This document shows, piece after piece, positions 28,443-39,175 of a DNA stretch of 64,000 nucleotides. The translations under genes were made by a program, and so were the position numbers. Source of the stretch: Iodidimonas nitroreducens (GTDB lineage Bacteria > Pseudomonadota > Alphaproteobacteria > Sphingomonadales > Rhodothalassiaceae). The notes under the pieces are model-generated. The model did not search any database. It saw only the letters and a program-made list of their open reading frames with translations, and had not been told where the DNA came from. The first letter of the stretch is position 1, and each line of letters begins with the position of its first letter. The stretch lies in NCBI RefSeq assembly GCF_008579165.1, contig NZ_BKCN01000002.1. One strand, 5' to 3'.

Positions 28443-30330
28443 ATGTTACATATCAAAGATCTCACCTACCGCATCGGCGACCGGCTTTTGCTCGATCACG
28501 CCACGGCACGCATCACCGCTGGTCAAAAGCTTGGCCTGATCGGTCAGAATGGCACTGGGAAATCAACCCTTCTGGGATTGATCACGGGTGCCTCATGCCC
28601 GAAAGCGGATCAATCTCGATCCGCCCCCGTGCCTCTTTTACGCTGGTGGGCCAAGAAGCCCCCTCAGGCCCGCGCACATTGATCAGCGCCGTTCTCGATG
28701 CCCATAAGGAAATGCGGGCTTTGGAGGACGAAGCCCAAACCGCAACCGATCCCAATCGGATCGCGGAAATCCATACCCGTTTGGCGGATATCGATGCCCA
28801 TTCCGCGCCAGCACGGGCAGCAGCCATCTTATCCGGGCTTGGTTTTGATCAGGCAGCGCAGGAACGCCCGCTTGACAGCTATTCCGGGGGCTGGCGGATG
28901 CGGGTTGCCCTGGCGGCGGCTTTGTTCACCCGGCCCGATCTTTTGCTGCTGGATGAGCCGACCAATTATCTCGATCTCGAAGGGGTGATCTGGCTGGAAA
29001 ATTTCCTCCGCACCTATCCCTATACTGTTGTGGTGGTCAGCATGATCGGTCTTTGCTCAATCGGGCAATCACCTCGATCCTCCATCTGGAAGGCGGCAAG
29101 CTGGTGGCTTATGCCGGTGGCTATGATGATTTCGAGCAGGCCCGGCTTTTGCGCAATGAGCAACTGGCCTCGATGAAATCAAAGCAGGATGCCCAAAGGC
29201 GTCATCTGCAATCCTTCGTTGATCGATTTCGCGCTCAGGCCAATAAGGCGAGCCAGGCCCAAAGCCGTTTGAAAATGCTGGAAAAAATGCAGCCCATCGC
29301 GGCGGTGGTCGAAGAACACACCGTGCCGTTCAACTTCCCGAAGCCCGCGCCTTTATCGCCGCCGTTGATCACGCTGGATGGGATTTCAGTGGGCTATCAT
29401 GAAAATGAGCCGGTCCTGAGCCATCTTGATATGCGCATTGATCCCGATGATCGGATTGCCCTTTTGGGATCGAACGGCAATGGCAAATCAACCTTTGCCA
29501 AGCTTTTATCGAAACGATTGAAGCCGATGGGCGGCAAGATGACCATGCCGCGCAGCCTGAAGGTGGGCTATTTCGCCCAGCATCAGCTTGATGAATTGCA
29601 TGAAAAAGAAACACCCATCGATCATATGGCCCGATTGATGGCGGATGCCACCGAAACCAAGGTGCGCACGCGATTGGGCAGCTTTGGCTTTTCCGCCGAT
29701 AAAGCCGACAGGCGGGTGGAAACCTTATCGGGTGGCGAGAAAGCCCGGCTGCTTTTTGCTTTGATGACCCATGCCGCACCTCAGGTGATGATTTTGGATG
29801 AACCAACCAATCATCTGGATATCGATAGCCGCGAATCCCTGATCCGCGCTTTAAATGATTATGAAGGCGCAGTGATTTTGATCAGCCATGATCGTCGTTT
29901 GGTGGAAGCCTGTGCCGATCGCCTGTGGATCGTGGAAAATGGCGGGATCAATGTTTTTGACGGCAATATCGAGGATTATCGCCAAAGGCTTTTGCGCGAA
30001 CGCGGAGCCCGCAGCGAATCCGGCGAACGCGATGCCGCCAGCGATAAACGCAAGAATGGCCGCCGCTCTTCTGCCGATAAACGTGCCCGATTGGCCCCTT
30101 TGCGTCAGGCGGTCAGCGATATGGAACAAAAGCTGGCCTATCTGAACGAGCAAAAAGAGCGCATTGCCCGGGCGCTGAACAGTCCCGCCCTTTATGATGG
30201 CAGCCAGCCCAATGGGCCCGCCAAAGCCGCGCATTTGCAGCAGGAACAAGGCCGATTGGAAAAGCTGATCGCCAAGGCCGAAGATGAATGGCTGACGGCC
30301 CAGGATAAGCTGGAAGAGGCACAAGCTTGA
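28443..30330 (+). CDS. ABC-F family ATPase (Uup/YheS-like), frameshifted twice
   Basis: ABC-F proteins have two ATPase domains and no membrane part, and most act on the ribosome. First domain: Walker A LIGQNGTGKSTLLGL, signature YSGGWRMRVALAAA, Walker B LLLDEPTNYLDLEG. Second domain: Walker A LLGSNGNGKSTFAKL, signature LSGGEKARLLFALM, Walker B MILDEPTNHLDID. A charged coiled-coil tail follows. One base is missing near 28594 (GALMPESGS restored) and one C near 29041, where the switch motif should read VSHDRSLLNRA but AGCATGAT is seen. Joined length is ~630 residues, matching the family. YheS/Uup subgroup is inferred from the tail. Confidence 0.9.
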
Positions 30331-30362
30331 AGGATCGAGCCTGAAAGATTGGGCCTGACAGA

Positions 30363-30830
30363 TCAGGCTTTCTGCTCCCAGCCGCCCTGCTCTTTTTGCT
30401 GCCAATAGCTCTGGTTTTCCGCCTTGGCCTTAAAGTGCAGCCAATCCGCGCGTGCGCTTTGCACGATGGTATCATCATGGCCATCAAACATATAAAGACA
30501 CAGCTTATAAGGATGCGGATCATCGGGCAGCGCGCCGCCATTGATTAAGATCAGCACATCAGGATCATTAGGGGGATCGGCAATGGCTTCATCCCCCGCC
30601 GCCAGATAAACCGGCTGCAAAGCGGCATGGGGGCTGGCCGCTGTGCCATGGGGCAGGAAGGATACCGGATCATAGGCCCATAAGGCGCGATCAAGGCGAT
30701 CGAGCACATCCTGATCGGGCACCCGCACAAAGCAGCGCAGGCCGCGCCCCATTACTTTTTCAAGCAATTTGGGAAACGCGGCCTCCAGCGACTGACGTTG
30801 AAGATGATAGAAACGGATCTCTTCGAGCAT
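30363..30830 (-). CDS. holC: DNA polymerase III subunit chi
   Basis: Part of the clamp-loader complex, linking it to single-strand-binding protein. The 155-residue protein has the chi fold pattern: EIRFYHLQRQSLEAAFPKLL, RCFVRVPDQDVLDRLDRALW, SFLPHG and VLILINGGALPDDP. A Gln/Lys-rich tail ends the protein. In many alphaproteobacteria holC follows pepA; here the neighbour on the same strand is a DUF885 peptidase. The gene is convergent with the ABC-F gene, 32 bases apart. Confidence 0.9.
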   Translation of the reverse strand: MLEEIRFYHLQRQSLEAAFPKLLEKVMGRGLRCFVRVPDQDVLDRLDRALWAYDPVSFLPHGTAASPHAALQPVYLAAGDEAIADPPNDPDVLILINGGALPDDPHPYKLCLYMFDGHDDTIVQSARADWLHFKAKAENQSYWQQKEQGGWEQKA

Positions 30831-30861
30831 CAGTGATCACATCTTGAAAGGCGGATCGTCA

Positions 30862-32738
30862 TCAGCCTGCAGTTTTCCGGGCTTCGACCCAGCCATTGAT
30901 CTTTTCTTCAAGAATATCAAGGGGAAGCGGCCCGTCTTTCAGAACCTCATCATGATAGCCCCGAATATCAAACGCATCGCCCAGGGCTTCACGGGCTTCC
31001 TCACGCAAGGAGAGGATCTTTTCCTTACCGATCATATAGGCCGTGGCCTGCCCCGGCATCACGATATAGCGTTCGATAGCTTTTGAAAGATCGCCCTCAG
31101 GGTTGGGGGTGTTGGTCCGCAGATAATCAATGGCCTCTTCTCGGGTCCATTTTTTATCATGCAAACCGGTATCCACCACCAACCGCGCTGCCCGCCATAA
31201 TTCCATCGCCAGCCGCCCGAAATCGGAATAGGGATCTTCATAAAAGCCCATTTCTTTTGGCAGATATTCCGAATAAAGGCCCCAGCCTTCGGTATAGGCC
31301 GTAAAGCGTGCCATCCTTTGGAACATGGGCACACCCTCAAGCTCCTGCGAAATGGCAATCTGCATATGATGGCCGGGAATGCCTTCATGATAGGCCAAGG
31401 CTTCCATCTGATAGATGGGCATATCCGTCATATCATATAGATTGGCGTAATAGGTGCCGGGCCGCGAGCCATCAAGCGCCGGTTGCTGGTAAAAAGCCTT
31501 GCCCGCCGCCTTTTCGCGGAAGGGTTCAACCCGCTTCACCACCATATCGGCTTTGGGCAGAATGCCGAAATAGTCCGGCAGTTTTTCGCGCATCTGATCG
31601 ATCAGCGCCTTCGCCTCATTCAGATAGCGCGCCCGCCCTTCATCGGTATTGGGATAGGTAAACCGATTATCGGTTCGGATGAATTCAAAGAAATCCTGCA
31701 AATCGCCTTCAAAGCCCACCTGCTTCATGATGCCCAGCATTTCTTCATGAATGCGGGCAACATTATCCAGGCCGATCTGATGAATTTCGGCGGCACTAAG
31801 ATCGGTGGTCGTGTAATTTTGCAGGCGATCATTATAATAAGCTTCGCCATTGGGCAGCTTCCACACGCCATCATCGGTGGTGGCGATCTGTTCTTGCCGT
31901 TCCAATTCGGTAATCAGTCGTTCATAGGCGGGCTGCACCGATGTCAGCAAGGCATCGCGGGCCTGCTCGCGCAAGGCAGTGGCCTCATCCTCACTCAAAT
32001 CAAGGGAGGCGAGCTTTTCATTGAAATCATCCCACAAAGCAGAGTTCTCGCCGCTTTCATCAAAAGGAGCGCCGGTGATCACATTACGCGAGGCTTCAAT
32101 CACGAGGGGATAAACGAAACGCGGCGGTACCACGCCCAGTTCCTCGCTTTTTTTGACATTGGCAAGGATCTGATCCATCAGCCCCGTAACGCCTTCGAGC
32201 CGGGAAATATAAGCTTCGATATCCGAAGGCTGTGTAACCCGGTGAATATTGATCAAAAAGCTGGGAATTTGCTGCTGCCAACCAAACATCTGATTGATCG
32301 GATAGCTGTAATGGCGCCATTTTTCGCCATCGATGTCTCTTTGGGTGAGGATCTTGAACAGGCGATGCGATAATTTGGCCTGCGCATCAAGGGCATCCAC
32401 ATCAAAGCCCTTCAGCGTTTCAAGGCGCTGTTGATTGATCGCCAAAGTCTCATCGGCAAATTGATCCGACAGATCATCCATTTGCCATAATCTTCGGTTT
32501 TCCGCCCCAAATAGGCCTGGCGCATGGGTGAGCGGGCGAGGTCTTCTTCAAAAGCCTGCTCAAAAAAGCTGTAAAGCCGTTGGGATTCGGTTTGCACCTG
32601 TTCGCTGGCCGGGCTTTCGCTTTGGCTCGTTTGGTTATTCTGATTGCCTGCATTATCGCAGGCCGAGACCGCAATCGATAAGGCCAAAGCCGAAGCCCCG
32701 CCCAGAATAAGCCGATATAACGCGCTTTTTTGAACCAT
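30862..32738 (-). CDS. DUF885 family lipoprotein, probable metallopeptidase, frameshifted
   Basis: DUF885 proteins are predicted zinc-dependent peptidases of the outer periplasm. The lipobox SIAVSACDNAGNQ follows a signal peptide begun at ATG 32738 (AGGGAG upstream). The metal-binding motif is YHEGIPGHHMQIA, and EGWGLYSEYLPKEMGFYEDP and PGQATAYMIGKEKIL are typical of the family. One G appears missing near 32480; restoring it gives DYGKWDDLSDQFADE. Total length is about 625 residues. It lies downstream of the AMIN-like/TPR gene after a 179-base gap, so it is probably separately transcribed. Confidence 0.85.
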
Positions 32739-32917
32739 CTTACGCTCCCTTGAGTGATCTTGCTGTGCGATCATTTTTATGAATTTGGCACGCTCTGACG
32801 CCCTTGATGAAAAGAGCACCGCAGGCGGTCATCTTTTCCAAAGATTAATGGAGATGATCCTAGACCCGGGCGCGGCTGACAGCAAGCATAGACTTTAATG
32901 ATCCAGTGCTGGAAATA

Positions 32918-35833
32918 TTAAAAAGCCGTGCCGCCCGTGGGGGTGAATTCAGCCCGATAAGCTGAGAGGAAAGAGCGGAATTGATCAACGCCGCCCAATT
33001 CACCGGCAATCCGCCCCAATTCACCGGCGGGGGTTCCCGATGGGCTGGTCAATAAATCAAAGACCCCCGCATAATCCCCTTCCATGATCAGGGGGCGATA
33101 GCGGGACCGCAATTGCGCCAAACGTTCCCGCGCATCATTAAAGGAGAGCGCCAAGGCCTGACGGATGAGGATTTCCCGTTCCGGCAAGGCCAGGGGCGCA
33201 TCATTCCGCCAGCGATTGCCCAGCAGCCGATCCGATATAGCGGCCAAAGCAGGCCAATCCTGACTCGCCCAGTAAATATCGGCGCGTAATTGATCCGCCT
33301 CGCGCCCTGATGTGTTTTCCAACAGGACCAAAGCTTCCTCATAGCGCTTTAATTCAGACAAGGCCCGGGCCGAAACAAGGGTGCGCTGCTTTAGCACATC
33401 ATCAGGCAAGATAGGCTGGCGGGTGGCGCGCATGATCCGCAGGGTTTCTTCCGGGCGGCTATCCAGCAGATAAATCTTGCCCAATTGTGCAGCAACCAAA
33501 GCCTGTGCCGATCCTTCCAGCCGATAGCTGACCTGATGTTCTAAAAGCTCGGCAGCACGATCCACCAGATCAACGGAAACCAACCGCTCAACCAAATGGC
33601 GGATCATCCGATCCCCGGAACTGCCCAAGGGGGTCAATTCGCTGAAATCATAAAAAAGCCCCAAGGCCTCCAAGGGCGGCAGTTTATCGGCAGCGCCATC
33701 AAGAAACAGTCTGGAAAAAATAGCCGACATCTGTGCCGCCAGATCCCGGGATTGGGCATCGGTGGCAAAAGCCGAAGCCGCAAGTTGAAGGGTTAAAAGC
33801 GCCTGACGATATTGCTCTTGCTGGCGATAAAGATCGGCCAGCGTTTCCAAAACATCCATTTCCAGCCTGTCGCCCCGCCAGGCAAAGCGGAGCCTTTCCA
33901 GCCGGGCCGTCGCCTCGCTGATCGAGATATTGCCCTCGCCATATTCCAGCCTTGCCAATTGCAGGCGGGCTTTTGTGGATAAATGGCGATCCCGGGCGCT
34001 GGCGGCATCCTGATAACGGGCGCGGGCGGTGGCAATATCCCCCCGGCTTTGCGCCAATTGGCCATAAAGATAATCAACGGCCAGCGCCTGATTGCCGCTC
34101 AGCCCCATATTTTGCAGGCTGGTGATCTGCCCGCTGGCCAGATCATAGGCTTTTTCCGCCAAAGCCGATTGGGCGATAGCGAGATGGATTTTTGCCAGAA
34201 AAGGCCGATCATGAAGGGCCAATGCCTCGGTGCCTCGACGAAAATAATCAAGGGCCAAGGCATGGCGCTCGGCATGATTGGCAGCCAGGGCCCGCCACAG
34301 CCATAGATCGGATTCGGCATCCAGCTTTGGATCGAGCAGGGCCGTCAAAGCCTCAAGAGGCCGATTGAGACCCAACAGAACAACCCCCGAAACGGCCTTC
34401 CACTGTAGGGTATTTTTGATTTCGGGATCGGTATCCGCCAAAAGCGCAAGCATCGCATAAGCTTCGGGATAGGCCCCATGGCCGGCATAAAAACGGGCAA
34501 GATCCCAGCGCACCGATTTACGTGATGCCGCATCCGCCAGGGATAAATCCACCAGCATCTGCTGTTCGCGCGCCGTATAATCGGCTTTTGTGCCCTCATG
34601 GGCTCCTTGTCGCCAAGCCTCAAGATCGATCATCCGCGAGACCACAGTGCCGCCCCGGGCCGCACCCATCCGGGCGGCTAATTCAGAACCTGAAATCGCC
34701 AGGCCCCTTTGCGAGCCGATACTGACCCCGGTGGCAAAACGAACGATCTGAAGCCCATCGGCCACAGGATCAATGACCAACCCTTGAGCTGAAGGCAAAA
34801 GATGGAAATCCACATATTGATGATCTTGCGCCAGGCCGCGACCATCATCCCCCAAAGGGATAACCGAAAGCCGATCCCCCACCGCCGGATCAACGAGGCT
34901 GAGGCGGCCACCCACCTCATCGGCGGCAACGAAGATCACCGTTCCCTGCGCCCCCGCCTGACGCACAGGGGTCAATTCCCGGGCAGGAGCCGATGCCCCG
35001 CTCACGATGCGCACCCGCCAGATTTGGCCCGTGCGCCGCACCGATAAGCCCACAGAACCCACCAGATCGAAACGTAAGGCCGTAAAGCTTGGGCATCCAT
35101 CTGTTCGGCACTGCGCAAGGGGCCGGAATTTCCCTCGGCTACGGATCGCTCCACGGCCGATAAATCAACCCGACGGCTATCCTCGAATATCGTCCAAAGC
35201 CAGCCGGATCGCAGGAAAACAGCCGCCGTGGTGCCCTTTTGCCAGCCAAAAGCAAGCTCGATACCATCCGCATCTTTCACAAGGCTGAGCGGCAACAGAT
35301 CAGATGAGGCCTCCGGGCGGTAGCTGAGCGGGGATGAGTTGCTTGCCCCCTGCTCTGCTGCTACCGACCGCATTTCTTGTGGCGAATTTTGGGACGGCGG
35401 GGCAGGTTCAGCCGCGGCCTCAGCCTGATCCCTTCGGCATTTTGTGCAGGAAAAACATCCAGAACAAGGCTGGCCCCGCTTAGAAAATGCCTGAAGCTGC
35501 TTTGGGGATTGACCATGATATCAAGGATCGTTCCGGACCCGTTTTGATCATCATCAGCCGTGCCTCAATGGCCATGATATGGGCTAAAGGATCATTTCTC
35601 AGCACACTGAAATCAAAAACATGGCTTTGGGTAAACTGAAGCCTGATCCGATCCCCCGCTTTGGTGATCTGATATTGGGGAACCTGCAAAAAATCAAAAA
35701 CCACCCGGCTATAGGCGGGATGCTCGCCCCGGCGAACGGAGATCGCCGCCGTATCATCCTGAGCAAATACGGCTTGATGAGGAGCGAACCAGATGCCCCA
35801 GATCAGCAGGACCAAAAAGAGCCTAGCCATCAT
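32918..35833 (-). CDS. Large periplasmic AMIN-like and TPR-repeat protein in the flagellar cluster, frameshifted three times
   Basis: I do not recognise a named family. Restored length is about 970 residues. The signal peptide ends HQAVFAQDD; a ~90-residue beta-rich AMIN-like segment follows (SRVVFDFLQVPQYQITKAGD). A Pro/Ala/Glu-rich linker and a second beta-rich region come next, then ~400 residues of TPR-like helices (YRQALLTLQLAASAFATDAQ). One base is missing near 35560, one near 35430 (GGG) and one near 35078; the frames join as NAEGDQAEAAAEPAP and LRPLRFDLVGSVGL. The ATG overlaps the end of the MotB-like gene, so the two are translationally coupled. AMIN domains bind peptidoglycan or secretin partners, and TPRs bind proteins, so a scaffold around the motor is plausible. 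Confidence 0.7.
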
Positions 35834-36560
35834 CGGACGGCTCCCTTTGCCATGCCAGAATTTCAATCTCGACCCGACGCGCCTGCGCCATTTTTTCTGA
35901 TCTGTTGCCATCGGCACTGCGTTCGTCAAATTGGCCCGCACCATAGCCATAGATCGTCATGGGATAATGATAGCCCTTATCTGTCAAAAAATCTGCAACG
36001 CTTTGGGCGCGGCGCAGGGAAAGCTCCCAATTTGAGGCATAAATCTGCCCCCGCATGGGGCTTGGATCAGTATGGCCGGAAATCACGATCCGATTATCGA
36101 TCCTTCGCAATTGCTGGGCCAGATCAGACAAAGCCCCCTGAGCTGCTGAATTGAGCCGGGTAGACCCCAATTCAAAGGATAAATCCGACGACAGGCTGAT
36201 GAGCACCCGATCATCACTGCGGGTGATGTGCGCCATGGGCTGAGCATCGCCGCCTTTTTGGCTACCTGACCATTGATGCGTCAATAAAGCAGCTAAATAA
36301 TCCAGCCCAACCCCCCAGGGCACATAGCGACGAAGCTGATCCGCATCGGGTTTATCGGACTCCACGATCTGCGCCTGATTGGGATTGAATTGCTTACGAA
36401 AGGACGCCAGAACCGATTCCCATTCGGAAAGCTGCACGGCATTCATGGAAAAGAGCAAAACAAAAAATGTCAGCATTAAAGCCAATAAATCCGCAAGGCT
36501 AACCATCCATGAGGCTGATGTTTGTGATTTTCTGACAAGGATCGGCGGGGGGCTGATCAT
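35823..36560 (-). CDS. MotB-like OmpA-family protein (stator type)
   Basis: A single N-terminal membrane segment contains the polar aspartate typical of stator B subunits (SLADLLALMLTFFVLLFSMN). The C-terminal ~130 residues are an OmpA-like peptidoglycan-binding domain (FELGSTRLNSAAQGALSDLA, then VISGHTDPSPMRGQIYASNW and ARRVEIEIL). That matches MotB architecture: 245 residues, proton-path Asp, plug-like linker, wall anchor. Its ATG overlaps the stop of the second MotB-like gene (ATGA). No motA lies next to it, which is unusual, so it may use a stator A subunit encoded elsewhere. Confidence 0.78.
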   Translation of the reverse strand: MISPPPILVRKSQTSASWMVSLADLLALMLTFFVLLFSMNAVQLSEWESVLASFRKQFNPNQAQIVESDKPDADQLRRYVPWGVGLDYLAALLTHQWSGSQKGGDAQPMAHITRSDDRVLISLSSDLSFELGSTRLNSAAQGALSDLAQQLRRIDNRIVISGHTDPSPMRGQIYASNWELSLRRAQSVADFLTDKGYHYPMTIYGYGAGQFDERSADGNRSEKMAQARRVEIEILAWQREPSDDG

Positions 36561-37231
36561 GGATCACCCCTGCCGCTCTCCAGGGCAGGCTGTTTGGCCC
36601 GCAGATGGATTTTCAAACGCCGACCGAGGGCCTTTTTATCAAGGCCAATGGCCAAAGCCGATTGTGGAATACCCTCCCCCACAAGGCTCAAGGCCAGGGC
36701 ATTGGCGCGCCGATAGGCCAGATCCCCTTCCGCCTTGGCCTGCCCGAAGATGAAAGCGATTTCACGCTTTTCACCATAAGGAGCGCTTTTGATCAGCGTT
36801 GATATTTTTTTGAAAAAGGGCGTGGCCTGCTCGCTCAATTCAGCGCTTTGGGCGAAAAATATGGCCCGGGGATCCAGCTCAAAAACCAGCATATTGCCGC
36901 CTTCGGCAGGATAAGAGCGCACGGGCCCCGGCATTTCAGAAATCAGCGCACCGGCAAGACGAAAAAATTCACTATCAGATTGAGCATAGCGATCAGGCGG
37001 CAGAAAACCCGGACGCCGCACCGGGGGACCGAATGGACGCTCGAAGGCATCTTCAAGGCTTTGCACCACCGCAACGGAGCGCGCCGTTTCGCGATTTGAA
37101 ATCACATTCATAACAATGAAAAAAGCCAGAAGAATAAGATAGAGCGAAACAAAAAGCCCTATAGATGGATCAATGAAACGGCCCCGCCCATCCCGCTGCT
37201 GGTGATGTTCATGAAAGGCCGACATGGCCAT
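36557..37231 (-). CDS. Second MotB-like/OmpA-like membrane protein
   Basis: A 224-residue protein with one N-terminal membrane segment preceded by an acidic residue (RGRFIDPSIGLFVSLYLILL) and a C-terminal region resembling a degenerate OmpA-like domain (FELDPRAIFFAQSAELSEQA, then GQAKAEGDLAYRRANALALS). It looks like a paralogue or partner of the MotB-like protein encoded next to it. Its start lies 3 bases after the cheZ stop, and its stop overlaps the next ATG. Function is not established; a heteromeric stator B pair or a stator accessory is possible. Confidence 0.65.
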   Translation of the reverse strand: MAMSAFHEHHQQRDGRGRFIDPSIGLFVSLYLILLAFFIVMNVISNRETARSVAVVQSLEDAFERPFGPPVRRPGFLPPDRYAQSDSEFFRLAGALISEMPGPVRSYPAEGGNMLVFELDPRAIFFAQSAELSEQATPFFKKISTLIKSAPYGEKREIAFIFGQAKAEGDLAYRRANALALSLVGEGIPQSALAIGLDKKALGRRLKIHLRAKQPALESGRGDP

Positions 37232-37234
37232 TCA

Positions 37235-37888
37235 TCAATCAAAACTGGCAAGAAGGGCATCGATATCATCCTGATTATTCCCCTTCCCATCCAATTGGGG
37301 CCCATGCTTCAGGGCATCTTCATTCACGACCTCACCTTTTTCATTGAAGATGTTTTCTTCCTCATCTTCGTGAATCGTGGTGTCGCCAATGGCTTCGGCC
37401 AAAGCAGACAGACGATCTTCAATATGGCGCAAGACGCTGACAACCTTGGAAACCCGCTGCCCGGTAATATCCTGAAAACTCGATGCTTCAAAGATTTCGG
37501 TGCTCAGTTCAAATAAGCGGTCACCATGTTCGCCGGTAACTTCGCCTGCAAGCTCACCCATCTTATCGGCGGCATCCATAATCTTGCCTGCCGCTTCTTC
37601 GGTATGCGCTACCACGGCATCCAATTCATCCCGAGCGGTAACGATATGCTTGTCGGTCAGGGTTTTGGGCCGCATGAAAGCCAGTTCATCACGGGCATGG
37701 GCAATGAAATCGAGCAATTCACGCACTTCGGAACCCACATCCGCCTTGGTTTCCATGCCCTGACCATCAAGGGACGTCAGCAGATTGGCGACCACGGACC
37801 CGATTTCATCCACGGTTACAGCCTCACCCTTTGAGGCTTTAATCGCATTGAGCCTGTCCTCAATGCTCAGAGCCACCGCCTTGGTCAT
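37235..37888 (-). CDS. cheZ: Chemotaxis protein CheZ (CheY-P phosphatase)
   Basis: Stimulates dephosphorylation of CheY-P. The long helical hairpin carries the catalytic signature EASSFQDITGQRVSKVVSVL, with Asp and Gln placed as in CheZ. The C-terminus DDIDALLASFD is the CheY-binding tail. Length 217 residues is normal. The gene sits between motE and the MotB-like pair in the leftward flagellar run, and is intact in one frame. CheZ is found in only part of the alphaproteobacteria. Confidence 0.88.
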   Translation of the reverse strand: MTKAVALSIEDRLNAIKASKGEAVTVDEIGSVVANLLTSLDGQGMETKADVGSEVRELLDFIAHARDELAFMRPKTLTDKHIVTARDELDAVVAHTEEAAGKIMDAADKMGELAGEVTGEHGDRLFELSTEIFEASSFQDITGQRVSKVVSVLRHIEDRLSALAEAIGDTTIHEDEEENIFNEKGEVVNEDALKHGPQLDGKGNNQDDIDALLASFD

Positions 37889-37989
37889 CCGCTGCTCCCG
37901 AAATTATGTGCGCCTGAGACTGTCTATCACTGTCAAGTCAATATCTGTCAATTTAGCAGTCCGACAGTTAAAAGCCTGTTAATTTCAAT

Positions 37990-38744
37990 CTATTGTGCAG
38001 CTGTTTCCTGCCCCAGCGCCTCAACATTCGGCAGAGGATTGCGCGTGGCAAGCCTTGTGGTCAAAGTTTTTGCCACATCGGTATCCATTTCCGCCAGAAG
38101 GGCTGCCATTTTGCGATCCGACATCCGCAAAGCAACCTGCTGCTGAATATCCATATCAAGGCGTTCGAAAATCGCGGCAGCATCCTTGGGCTTCATGGTT
38201 TCATAAACTTTGACGATCGATTGAATCTGCTGATCTTCCTGATCCTCATGCTTTTCCACCAAGGCAGCGATTTTTTGCTCGATGGTTCGCAATTCAGAAA
38301 TTTTCTGATCGATCCGGCGTTCGGTCGAGGCCAATATCTGCTCACGCAAAGCTGCTTTTTGCTCTTGTTCTTCAAGCTGTTGTCGGCGCTTTCTCAGGTC
38401 TTGCAACAGATTCATTTCAGACCGGCTGATCCCGGCAATCGCGGCTGTTGCGGAAACCGCTTCATCGTCGCCTGACAAAGGTGCTGATACGGTTGCTTCT
38501 GCCGCCCCCGCCTCATCTTGGGCCTTTTCCTTGGGCTGATCGGCTTTGGGTTCAGCGCCATTGGCCGCAGGGGCGGCCGTTTCCTGGGCACTGGCCTTGC
38601 TCACCAAGCGGCTGAGGTCGCCAGCGAAAGTCCCCGATTTAATGGCGAGGCCCACCACTGCAACCATGATGAAAACCGGCAAAAGCTCAATCGGGCAAGA
38701 GGGCGACCGATGCTATTGACTGATAAAATCGCGCGCACGCTCAT
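37990..38744 (-). CDS. motE: MotE-like flagellar protein (MgtE-N-like), frameshifted
   Basis: MotE family proteins are periplasmic chaperones of the stator protein MotC in Sinorhizobium; close relatives are widespread. An N-terminal membrane segment (LLPVFIMVAVVGLAIKSGTF) precedes an acidic Ala/Glu linker and a Lys/Glu coiled coil (LRKRRQQLEEQEQKAALREQ). The C-terminal helical domain (MKPKDAAAIFERLDMDIQQQ) resembles MgtE-N. One base is missing near 38690, so the first ~18 residues, from ATG 38744, lie in another frame. The ATG overlaps the stop of the DUF6468 gene (ATGA), confirming the start. Confidence 0.8.
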
Positions 38745-39171
38745 CGGGCTTCCTTCAGAGCTTTCAAAAGATCGGGCCGACCACTGCGGATCGGGGTCAC
38801 TTTTTCTTCAGTTGCCGCCGTTTCAGCCGAATCCCGCGCCGCCTTGGCGGTCAATTTCTTCTCAAGCCGATCGGCCAGATTGTTTCCCGCTTCGGTGATC
38901 AGGTCAATTCATCGGCCATGGCCCGGGCCTTGCGCGTCGAAGATTGAAGATTCTCATCCGCCTCGCCGCCCATTTTCCGCAGATTTGCAATGGATTCTTT
39001 TGCCTGAGTGGTGGCATTTTCCAAACGATCCACAAGACCAGCCAGTTCATTTTGACCTTTGCGCATTTCTTGCAAACGGCTGTTCACCCGAATACAGGCA
39101 TAAAGAACGGCGGCCAGCAGCACGATCAATGTCGCATCAAGCGCAAGACCGGTCATCTCTGTCATCGACAT
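38741..39171 (-). CDS. DUF6468 flagellar-operon protein, frameshifted
   Basis: A small single-pass membrane protein (LDATLIVLLAAVLYACIRV at the N-terminus) with a long charged helix (QNELAGLVDRLENATTQAKE). This gene is regularly found between fliM and motE-like genes in alphaproteobacteria; its role is unknown. The C-terminal part, LITEAGNNLADRLEKKLT and onward to KALKEAR, lies in another frame after one missing base near 38903. The stop then falls exactly on the motE ATG. AAAGGA precedes ATG 39171 by 8 bases, and the start lies just inside the end of fliM. Confidence 0.75.
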
Positions 39172-39175
39172 GGTT

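Noticed and set aside
31483..32373. A 296-codon plus-strand frame opposite the DUF885 gene
   Set aside because: The minus strand encodes a clear DUF885 peptidase; the plus frame has no start signal or family pattern.
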